From assembly GCF_018278905.1 (NCBI RefSeq), contig NZ_CP046600.1:2604001-2668000 (forward strand): DNA of 64,000 bases. Direction: 5' to 3'. The notes under the pieces are model-generated. The model was not told where the DNA came from. It ran no database searches and saw nothing but the letters and a program-made list of their open reading frames with translations. A program made the translations under genes and the position numbers. Origin of the DNA: Mycobacterium spongiae. GTDB taxonomy: Bacteria; Actinomycetota; Actinomycetes; Mycobacteriales; Mycobacteriaceae. This document shows positions 26,993 through 33,992 of this stretch, in pieces (the stretch's first letter is position 1; every line of letters starts with the position of its first letter).

Positions 26993-27945
26993 GATGTGGC
27001 CCCCTCCGATATCGCTGCTTGATCGATCGCTGGTCGACCGAAAGAGATCCGTCGTTGGACGACCCGGCGCAGGTGCCCGGAGAACCGGGCTCCGCCGGCG
27101 AGTGCGGCCACTGCGGTCAGTGGCAGACCGAGCACGATCGCGATCCCGAGGCTCAGTGCGAACGTGACCAGGCTCGCGGAGTACGCCACGGTGCCGTACC
27201 CGCGCGCGGACCGTACCGTCGCTCCCCAGACCCGGAAAATCTTTCCGGCGATCAAATCCGCCGCGGCCAACGCGGGAACGATCGGCGCCGCGGTCGGTGG
27301 GCACGGTTGGAACTCGGCGATGTCGCGACCGACTGCGGCCACCCTGGCCAGCTCGTCGTCGCCCACGCCGGCCCGGCCGAACCAGAGGAACCGCTCGCGG
27401 TTGCCGGTCAGTAGCCAGCGAAGAGTGGTCACCAGGGTCGTTGACGACCGTCGAGTGTCGGTGGCTGCGATCACCTCGACGCTGTTCGCGCCGGCGGCCC
27501 GCAACAGTGCCGAAGCCTCGGCGGCGGCCGAGTACCACATGTTGCGGCAGGCGATCAGCGAGATGACGCGACGCCCTCGGACGGCCTCGGGATGCCTTTT
27601 CAGCAGCGACCGGATGGGTAGCGACGGTGCCAAGTACCAGACCTGGTAGGCGAGGATGACCAGTTCGTTGTCGGCGGATTCGAAGCTCTCCGCCGGCGGG
27701 AGGAGCTCCACGACTGCATCCGGATCCACGGCCTGCGGGAACACCCCGAAGAATTGCCTTATCGGCCACGGAAACGGGAACCTCTCGCGCGGCGCCACGT
27801 CGACCCATCGAAGATCCCACCCGCGGGCTTGCAGCGGTGCGGTCAAGGCCTCGGCGACCTCGCCCAGCTGGCCGGTCTGGGTGTAGAGGTACACGACCGC
27901 CCGAGGGCGCTGCCGCTGCCTCTGGCTGAGCGTCGGCGCTCCCAT
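26989..27945 (-). CDS. darA: DarA-like dialkylresorcinol-forming enzyme (flavodoxin-fold)
   Basis: The 318-residue protein opens with a flavodoxin-like phosphate loop (YLYTQTGQLGEVAEAL). It then carries segments I recognise from DarA proteins of dialkylresorcinol clusters: the FPWPIRQFF region, a YQVWYLAPSLPI segment, and VISLIACRNMWY. The C-terminus has two hydrophobic stretches (about 255-300), suggesting membrane association. DarA is the aromatase partner that converts the DarB cyclohexanedione to a resorcinol. ATG 27945 overlaps the DarB stop (TGATG); the frame runs on to 28035 inside DarB and is rejected as the start. The assignment rests on remembered family sequences and on adjacency to a DarB-like ketosynthase. 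Confidence 0.8.
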   Translation of the reverse strand: MGAPTLSQRQRQRPRAVVYLYTQTGQLGEVAEALTAPLQARGWDLRWVDVAPRERFPFPWPIRQFFGVFPQAVDPDAVVELLPPAESFESADNELVILAYQVWYLAPSLPIRSLLKRHPEAVRGRRVISLIACRNMWYSAAAEASALLRAAGANSVEVIAATDTRRSSTTLVTTLRWLLTGNRERFLWFGRAGVGDDELARVAAVGRDIAEFQPCPPTAAPIVPALAAADLIAGKIFRVWGATVRSARGYGTVAYSASLVTFALSLGIAIVLGLPLTAVAALAGGARFSGHLRRVVQRRISFGRPAIDQAAISEGATS

Positions 27946-29096
27946 CAGCCACGCGCCTCCGACGCGGAGGCCGCCGACACGGCGGTCAGGTGCATGAAGG
28001 AGATCGCGAACCGGCCCGACTCGGGAACCATGCACAGCAGTGTGTCGCCCTCGGCGATCAGCCCCTGCTGCATCATCTCGTCGAGAATCACGTAGATCGA
28101 CGCGCAGCCGATGTTTCCGACGCTGGTCAAGTTGCTGTACCAGATTTCGGGGCGGTCCACACCCAGGCCGCGCCGAGAGAACTCTTTGAACACAATGTCT
28201 TTCATCCGCTCGCTGGAGTAGTGCGCGGGGATCCAGGTCAATGTCGACGGATCGAACTTGCCTAGCCGGCGCAGCCGCTCGTACTCATCGGCTCCGACGC
28301 TCACCAGGTGCGGTAACAGGGTCAGGTCCTGCCGCAGCACGAGCGCCCCGTCTGCCGAGGCCGCCCCCGCGGCCGGGTAGTCAAGCCACGTTGTGCCACA
28401 CGTGCGGTCGTTGCTGCCGAGGTACATGCACGCCTGCTCGGTATGGGCGTACGACGTGAGCGAAATCCAGTCGATGCGCAGGCTGACGCCGGAGGTGGCG
28501 GGCTGGTCTTCGATCACCACTGCGCCGGCCCCGTCGGAGAGCATGTAGCGCAGGAATGCAGCCTCCAGGGGCAGCGAACCATCCTCCGCGGCCGCGCCCA
28601 TCTCGTCGTACCGGGAGCTCTTGAATAGCCGGGAGGCGAACTCGCTGGCCACGCTGATCGCGTTGCGCTTCTCGCCGATCGCCACCTGTAGGTAAGCGTT
28701 CTTCAGCGCCATCATCCCCGAACTGCAGACGCCATGAGCGGTGGAGATTTCCAGCGGTCCGTAGCCCAGCTCGCCATGCACCATGCTGGCGTGTCCGGGC
28801 GCCATCACGTCGGGAAGTGTGGTTGCCGCCGACAGCAGTTGGATGTCGTTGGGTCCGAGTCGGGTGCGTTCCACGGCGCTGCGGACAGCGCCGGCGGCCA
28901 TGGCGGCGCCCGAGATGACCGTTTGCTGGTTCTTGTCGATGGCGTAGTGGCGCGTCTTGATGCCGCAGTTGGCGAGGGTCACGGCCTTCAGGTCGGAGGT
29001 CGAGCGCCCGGCCTTTCCGATGTAGTCCTCGATCGCGTCGTTGGGCACCGGGTCGCCGGGAAGGAAGCTGCCCGTCGCTGTGATGTATGCGTTCAC
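27945..29096 (-). CDS. darB: DarB-like ketosynthase (KAS III family)
   Basis: The 383-residue thiolase-fold enzyme has a full KAS III triad: Cys124 in TAHGVCSSGMMALK, His292 in WIPAHYSSERM and Asn328 in TSVGNIGCAS. DarB-type features are TTLPDVMAPGHASMVHGELG just before the cysteine and a long N-terminal half. DarB enzymes join a beta-ketoacyl and a second acyl thioester and close the ring to a 2,5-dialkylcyclohexane-1,3-dione. GTG 29096 has GGAGCG upstream and is the first gene of the overlapping operon; the 181-base gap before it should hold the promoter. OleA or FabH-like homologues are alternatives, but the adjacent DarA-like gene favours DarB. Confidence 0.85.
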   Translation of the reverse strand: MNAYITATGSFLPGDPVPNDAIEDYIGKAGRSTSDLKAVTLANCGIKTRHYAIDKNQQTVISGAAMAAGAVRSAVERTRLGPNDIQLLSAATTLPDVMAPGHASMVHGELGYGPLEISTAHGVCSSGMMALKNAYLQVAIGEKRNAISVASEFASRLFKSSRYDEMGAAAEDGSLPLEAAFLRYMLSDGAGAVVIEDQPATSGVSLRIDWISLTSYAHTEQACMYLGSNDRTCGTTWLDYPAAGAASADGALVLRQDLTLLPHLVSVGADEYERLRRLGKFDPSTLTWIPAHYSSERMKDIVFKEFSRRGLGVDRPEIWYSNLTSVGNIGCASIYVILDEMMQQGLIAEGDTLLCMVPESGRFAISFMHLTAVSAASASEARG

Positions 29097-29277
29097 GATG
29101 TCGCTCCGCTCGTCTGGGCTATACGTGAAGTGACACGGCCGATGCCCAAGAGTCGTTCGGGCGAGAATGCGTAGAGTTCCCTGTGCGCAACCTTGCGGTT
29201 AGCGGAGTATGCAGCGAACGCCCAGGCCAGCACGCTGGCTGGACGCTTGCCGGGGGAGTGGCGTCAGGGTGTCAATG

Positions 29278-29535
29278 TCAGCCGGGTGCGGACTCGTCCG
29301 GCAGCTCGGCCCGGAGCCGGTCTACGGTCCTGGGCAGCGTATCGGTTCGACTAGCTCCGGCCGCCAACTCGCGCCCGACTACACAGCCGGCGAGGAAAGT
29401 GGTGAGTGGGGTCATCTTGCGCTCGACTCGATGAGCGACGTCGCGCGCCACCTCGAGGAGTCGCGCGGTTTCTGCGGGCGTCAGCGGCTCCTCGCCAAGC
29501 GCGCGCGCCACATCGTCGATCCAGTCGGCCATCAT
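29278..29535 (-). CDS. Small DUF6457-type protein
   Basis: This 85-residue protein begins MADWIDDVARALG after tandem ATG codons (29535, 29532), with GAGGGAGGA upstream. Its helical pattern and central PLTTFLAGCVVGRELAAG resemble the DUF6457 family of small actinobacterial proteins, often found near molybdopterin or formate-dehydrogenase genes; no function is established. It lies 181 bases upstream of the DarB-like gene on the same strand. Co-transcription with the cluster is possible but not shown. Confidence 0.72.
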   Translation of the reverse strand: MMADWIDDVARALGEEPLTPAETARLLEVARDVAHRVERKMTPLTTFLAGCVVGRELAAGASRTDTLPRTVDRLRAELPDESAPG

Positions 29536-29658
29536 TCCTCCCTCATTCCGGCATCATTCCGCCGCGCGGCCGAGGTACCCGTGCTCGGCCCGCGCCAGGG
29601 CATGCTGCGACCCTATCCCGCCCCCTACAACGATGGATGCAGCTAACGATCCGATGAG

Positions 29659-30348
29659 TCAATTCTGCGGCGACGGGCTCATGGACCCGATGTAGTAGTT
29701 TTCGTTTCCGGTCGGGTATCCGCCGCCATTGGTGGCGATGTGAACGTGGTCGTAGTGGTTCAACGTCGGTGAGCCGTAGTCTGCCGTCCAACTCGGTGCG
29801 CCAATGCCCGGGTAGAACCCGCGCCGCCAGATCACATGAATGACCCCCCAGCGTTTCGCGTTCGCCAAGGCCAACCCAGCGATTTGGTTGCCGAGCTCGA
29901 TGCCCTGGTCGCTGCCATAGTCCGGGATCATCACGTCAATGGCCAACCCGTTGGGATGCCACTTCAACGGATCGTGTCGGAATCCGCCGATAGTGGTGAT
30001 CTCGGGGAACAGCACGCTGATGGCCCGGGCCACCCAGATAGTCCTGACCTGCAACCCGTTTTCGGGTGCGACGCCGGCCGGTAACGCGAACTTGTATTCC
30101 TGGGCGGCGACGGGCGCGCTGGCCGCCAGCAATTCCGCCTCGGTGGGGCTGGGAACGTGCGCGCCGCCCTCCGGCGCCGACTCCGGTTCAGCCTGGGTTG
30201 CTGCCGGAATGTCCATGCAGCAGGGAGGCTCATGGGTTTTCGCGTAGACCATGCCCGCGGAGACGACGAGCGAGACTGCCAACGCCAACAGGCGGCCCCA
30301 GCTCTTGGCGGAGCCGTCTCTGCCCAGAAATCTGCCCACGAACAGCAC
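29659..30348 (-). CDS. Exported protein with M15/ARB_07466-like C-terminal domain
   Basis: The 229-residue protein has an N-terminal hydrophobic segment (LLALAVSLVVSAGMVYA, about 19-36) acting as signal or anchor, a Pro/Ala/Glu-rich linker, and a compact domain from about 105. The domain contains GGFRHDPLKWHPNGLAIDVMIPD and LNHYDHVHIATNGGGYP. The spaced His and Asp residues (HPNGLAID ... HYDHVH) resemble the metal site of D-Ala-D-Ala carboxypeptidase-type folds, as in the ARB_07466-like domain of mycobacterial secreted proteins. A cell-wall role is inferred. GTG 30348 is the most upstream start that keeps the signal segment. Confidence 0.75.
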   Translation of the reverse strand: MLFVGRFLGRDGSAKSWGRLLALAVSLVVSAGMVYAKTHEPPCCMDIPAATQAEPESAPEGGAHVPSPTEAELLAASAPVAAQEYKFALPAGVAPENGLQVRTIWVARAISVLFPEITTIGGFRHDPLKWHPNGLAIDVMIPDYGSDQGIELGNQIAGLALANAKRWGVIHVIWRRGFYPGIGAPSWTADYGSPTLNHYDHVHIATNGGGYPTGNENYYIGSMSPSPQN

Positions 30349-30431
30349 TGTAGTGGCGTCTGCGACGCGTGTGGCGATCTTGGTTGCTTGTGTTGGCGCG
30401 AGCTTCGCGGTCTGTCTGCGCCAGGAGCCGG

Positions 30432-31424
30432 TTACTGCTCTTGGACCCGAACCTGGAATACCTCATCGATCGGGCGCCGTGGCGTTGCCGGTTGCGGATC
30501 TTCGGTGTCCGGGACGAGACCAACGCGAACCAACACCTGGGGAGTGGTCGTCTGCTCAATGAGCGTTGCGACAAGATCCCGGCTTGCGTGCAGTTCGGTG
30601 ATGTGGGTCAGCGTGCATGTGGCAAGCCCGCCCATGGTGGCGTCGAGCAATACCGCGGAAAGCGCCTCGCCACACTGCAGCACGCTGGCGCGTTCGGCAT
30701 CGTCTGTGGACAGCACCACGATCTTGGAATGGTCGCGACCGTACTGGGGGCGCCGATCGGTGTCGGAGGCGACGGGGAAGGGGCGTCCCACATCGACGCG
30801 GTCACTTTCTGCGGTCGAGGCCAACGAACTATTGGGGATACCGTCGGAAACTTCGAAATCCCCTGTCCACCAAGAGAGTTCGTCATGATAGGAAGAATCA
30901 TACAGACGTAGCGATTCGGTGAGCTGAGATGCCTTGGCCAGTTCGGGACGCAGATCGTCGGCGACGACGTCGACGCGAACGTGGTGGGCGGCTACGGTCC
31001 TGCGAAACTGCGACTCCATCGAGTCCCAATCCGGCGGCTCGGCGAACGGCAGCCGGTCGGTACGGCGTCGCCTCATTGCGTCCGCGCGCAACTGGTGGCC
31101 CTCGGTGACGAACTCCAACGGGCTGAACTCAATCGACGCCAGATGCAATGGATCGTTCGGGTTGGGAAACCGGTCGACTCTCGTGGTCCAGCCGCCAGCC
31201 GCCATCGCCACGCGGAAGTGGTCGAGCACGGCACCGCAACCAAGCAGCGCTTCGCGCCCCGAATGGTCGGTCGAGTACAGCACCCGATCCTTGTCGAGTC
31301 GCAGTTCCACCGAATTGTCCACGGATATCCACCGCCACGGTTGGCTGTTGTGCAGCGACGGCGCGCGGCACGCCAACTGCACCGCGTTCTTGATGACTTC
31401 GGTATTCACCAGGGTGTCCGGCAC
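30432..31424 (-). CDS. Acg-family putative nitroreductase
   Basis: The 330-residue protein has the Acg/Rv2032-Rv3131 hallmark ACRAPSLHNSQPWRW at the N-terminus. It also has the duplicated nitroreductase-like halves (RRTDRLPF and a C-terminal DATMGGLATCTLTHITE...PQVLVRVGL). In M. tuberculosis this family is induced by the dormancy regulator DosR; Acg itself binds FMN without clear nitroreductase activity. GGAGG abuts the ATG at 31430, leaving no spacing, whereas GTG 31424 sits six bases from it, so 31424 is preferred. A DosR-like box lies about 55 bases upstream (31480-31499), supporting hypoxia and nitric-oxide control. Confidence 0.9.
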   Translation of the reverse strand: MPDTLVNTEVIKNAVQLACRAPSLHNSQPWRWISVDNSVELRLDKDRVLYSTDHSGREALLGCGAVLDHFRVAMAAGGWTTRVDRFPNPNDPLHLASIEFSPLEFVTEGHQLRADAMRRRRTDRLPFAEPPDWDSMESQFRRTVAAHHVRVDVVADDLRPELAKASQLTESLRLYDSSYHDELSWWTGDFEVSDGIPNSSLASTAESDRVDVGRPFPVASDTDRRPQYGRDHSKIVVLSTDDAERASVLQCGEALSAVLLDATMGGLATCTLTHITELHASRDLVATLIEQTTTPQVLVRVGLVPDTEDPQPATPRRPIDEVFQVRVQEQ

Positions 31425-31479
31425 GATCATCCTCCGCTATTGGTCGTACCCCAATCGTTGCGGACATCGTCGAAGACCA

Positions 31480-31499
31480 CCAGGGTCAATGGTCACCTA
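31480..31499 (-). promoter_or_regulatory. DosR-like binding box upstream of the Acg-family gene
   Basis: On the plus strand the site reads CCAGGGTCAATGGTCACCTA. It differs in only a few bases from the remembered DosR box of hspX (ACAGGGTCAATGGTCCCCAA). In gene orientation the core GTGACCATTGACCC fits the GGGACNNNNGNCCC consensus with one mismatch. It lies about 55 bases upstream of the nitroreductase start and about 90 from the divergent methyltransferase. Confidence 0.75.
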
Positions 31500-31587
31500 G
31501 CCGACTCCGCACCGGAACCAATTCGGCCGGCGTCTCGTGTTACCTGGTGGTGCGACGAATCGCGTCGTGAGTGGAGGCAGGAAAATC

Positions 31588-32232
31588 ATGACAGGCAAAC
31601 AAGCCAGCGTTGACAATCCCGTCTTCGCGCGAGTGTGGACATTTCTCACGCGCCACGAACCAGCGGCCGTGCGAGCGCTGCGGCAACAGAATCTCGCCGG
31701 ACTGACGGGACGCGTGCTCGAGGTGGGCGCGGGCACCGGCACCAACTTCATGCTGTACCCCGAATCGGTCGGCGAGGTCGTAGCCCTCGAGCCGGAATCC
31801 CGGCTAGCCGACGTCGCGCGGGAGACCGCAGCCGGCGCGCCGGTACCAGTGACGGTGACCGAATGCACCATCGAAGCATTGCCACCCGACGACGAGTTCG
31901 ACGCGGTGGTGTGCTCATTGGTGCTGTGCTCGGTCGACGACCCGGATACGGTGCTTCGGCAGTTGCTGGCAAGGCTGCGGCCGGGCGGGCAGCTCAGGTA
32001 CCTCGAGCACGTGGCCAGCCCCGGCCTGCGCGGACGGCTGCAGCGGTTGGCGGACGCCACTGTCTGGCCCCGCATCGCTGGCAACTGCCACACCCACCGC
32101 GACACCGAACGGAGGATCGCTGCGGCCGGCTTCACGCCACAAACCGCGCGCCACGAGTTGCTGTTTCCGTCATGGGTGCCTGTGCCGGTGTCGGAAGTCG
32201 CCCTGGGAGAGGCGATTCGTCCTGCCGCCTGA
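31588..32232 (+). CDS. Class I SAM-dependent methyltransferase
   Basis: The 214-residue protein has motif I VLEVGAGTGTNF, the acidic motif II VALEPE and a motif IV-like FDAVVCSLVLCSVDDP, the usual order for small class I methyltransferases of the UbiE/METTL7-like type. The substrate is unknown; the family includes lipid, quinone and thiol methyltransferases. ATG 31588 has GGAGG about 10 bases upstream and starts just before the conserved part; the open frame reaches back to 31537. It is divergent from the Acg-family gene and could share its DosR-like element. Confidence 0.88.
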   Translation: MTGKQASVDNPVFARVWTFLTRHEPAAVRALRQQNLAGLTGRVLEVGAGTGTNFMLYPESVGEVVALEPESRLADVARETAAGAPVPVTVTECTIEALPPDDEFDAVVCSLVLCSVDDPDTVLRQLLARLRPGGQLRYLEHVASPGLRGRLQRLADATVWPRIAGNCHTHRDTERRIAAAGFTPQTARHELLFPSWVPVPVSEVALGEAIRPAA

Positions 32233-32399
32233 TGTCCCGGCTGCCACGCCGCGACCCGCCGACGCGACCGCGACGGATGCCGGCCCGACAGCTCAGCTCA
32301 CGCCCGGCGGATGAGCCGACCAGCTTCGGCCGGGTTCTAGACCCCGGCAGGGCGATAGTCTGGTGCCCTAGACGCCCGCACTCGTCGAGAGGTAAAGCC

Positions 32400-33956
32400 A
32401 TGCCTGCACCCTCAGCCGAGGTCTTCGATCGCCTGCGCAATCTGGCAGCGATCAAGGATGCCACTGGACGGGAGACCCGAACGATCGATGAGGTCTTCAC
32501 CGGCAAGCCCCTGACCACGATCCCCGTTGGCACGGCCGCCGACGTGGATGCGGCATTCGCCGAAGCTCGCGCCGCACAGGTCGACTGGGCGAGGCGTCCG
32601 GTCGCCGACCGGGCCGAAGTCGTCCGGCGCTACCGCGACCTGGTTATCGAGAACCGCGAGTTCCTGATGGATCTGCTGCAGGCCGAGGCGGGCAAAGCCC
32701 GATGGGCGGCGCAGGAAGAGATCGTCGATCTGATCGCCAACGCGAACTACTATGCCCGCGTCTGCGCGGACCTGTTGAAGCCCCGCACCGTGCAGCCGCT
32801 CCTGCCCGGGATCGGCAAGACCACCGTCGTGTATCAGCCCAAGGGCGTGGTCGGGGTGATTTCGCCGTGGAACTATCCGATGACGCTCACGGCGTCCGAC
32901 TCGGTGCCGGCGCTTCTCGCGGGCAATGCGGTCGTACTCAAGCCGGACAGCCAGACGCCGTATTGCGCGCTCGCCTGCGCGGAGCTGCTGTACCGGGCCG
33001 GGCTGCCGCGGCCGCTGTACGCGATCGTGCCGGGTCCGGGCTCGGTGGTTGGCACCGCAATCACCGACAACTGCGACTACCTCATGTTCACCGGGTCGTC
33101 GGAAACTGGCAGCCGGCTCGCCGAACACGCCGGCCGTCGGCTCATTGGCTTTTCGGCCGAACTCGGCGGCAAGAACGCAATGATCGTCGCGCGCGGCGCC
33201 AACCTCGACAAAGTCGCCAAGGCCGCCACCCGAGCATGCTTCTCCAACGCCGGGCAGCTGTGCATCTCCATTGAGCGCATCTACGTCGAGAAGGACATCG
33301 CCGACGAGTTCACCCGCAAGCTCGGCGAAGCCGTGCGAAACATGAAGCTCGGCACCGAATACGACTTCTCGGTTGACATGGGTAGCCTGATATCGGCGAG
33401 CCAATTGAAAACTGTTTCGGGACACGTGGACGACGCAACAGCCAAGGGCGCCAGGGTGATTGCGGGAGCCAAGGCTCGGCCCGACATCGGACCCCTGTTC
33501 TACGAAGCGACCGTGCTCACCGACGTCACCCACGAAATGGAGTGCGCCGCCAACGAGACGTTCGGCCCGCTCGTTTCGATCTACCCGGTGGCCGATGTCG
33601 ACGAAGCCGTCGACAAAGCCAACGACACCGAATACGGGCTCAACGCCAGCGTGTGGGCGGGCTCCACCGCTGCGGGGGAGAAGATCGCCGCCAGGTTGCG
33701 ATCGGGGACAGTGAACGTCGATGAGGGTTACGCCTTCGCCTGGGGCAGCCTCAGCGCCCCGATGGGCGGAATGGGCCTGTCGGGCGTCGGCCGCCGACAC
33801 GGCGCCGAGGGCCTGCTGAAGTACACCGAGTCACAAACCATCGCGACCGCCCGCGTGTTCAATCTGGACCCACCGTTTGGCATGTCACCGACACTGTGGC
33901 AGAAGTCGCTGCTGCCCATCGTGCGCGCCGTGATGAAGCTTCCCGGCAGGAAGTGA
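32400..33956 (+). CDS. gabD2: Succinate-semialdehyde dehydrogenase, GabD2 orthologue
   Basis: The 518-residue enzyme has the same length as M. tuberculosis GabD2 (Rv1731) and agrees with its remembered sequence nearly throughout, from the first residues (PAPSAEVFDRLRNLAAIKD) to the last (VMKLPGRK). It has the aldehyde-dehydrogenase Rossmann motif, the catalytic Glu in ELGGKN and the catalytic Cys in SNAGQLCIS. It oxidises succinic semialdehyde to succinate with NADP+, linking GABA or 2-oxoglutarate-decarboxylase flux to the TCA cycle. ATG 32400 has GAGAGGT upstream; the open frame that runs back to 31635 only overlaps the methyltransferase gene. Confidence 0.96.
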   Translation: MPAPSAEVFDRLRNLAAIKDATGRETRTIDEVFTGKPLTTIPVGTAADVDAAFAEARAAQVDWARRPVADRAEVVRRYRDLVIENREFLMDLLQAEAGKARWAAQEEIVDLIANANYYARVCADLLKPRTVQPLLPGIGKTTVVYQPKGVVGVISPWNYPMTLTASDSVPALLAGNAVVLKPDSQTPYCALACAELLYRAGLPRPLYAIVPGPGSVVGTAITDNCDYLMFTGSSETGSRLAEHAGRRLIGFSAELGGKNAMIVARGANLDKVAKAATRACFSNAGQLCISIERIYVEKDIADEFTRKLGEAVRNMKLGTEYDFSVDMGSLISASQLKTVSGHVDDATAKGARVIAGAKARPDIGPLFYEATVLTDVTHEMECAANETFGPLVSIYPVADVDEAVDKANDTEYGLNASVWAGSTAAGEKIAARLRSGTVNVDEGYAFAWGSLSAPMGGMGLSGVGRRHGAEGLLKYTESQTIATARVFNLDPPFGMSPTLWQKSLLPIVRAVMKLPGRK

Positions 33957-33992
33957 TCGTCTTCGCCGCCCGTTTGCGAGAGCCAGGCGCCA

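Noticed and set aside
26993..27952. N-terminal extension of the ACP frame to 427 codons
   Set aside because: It is Arg/Gly-rich, overlaps the DarA-like gene, and the ACP has its own strong ribosome site at 26992.
32412..33800. A 462-codon minus-strand frame opposite gabD2
   Set aside because: gabD2 is conserved along its full length on the other strand.
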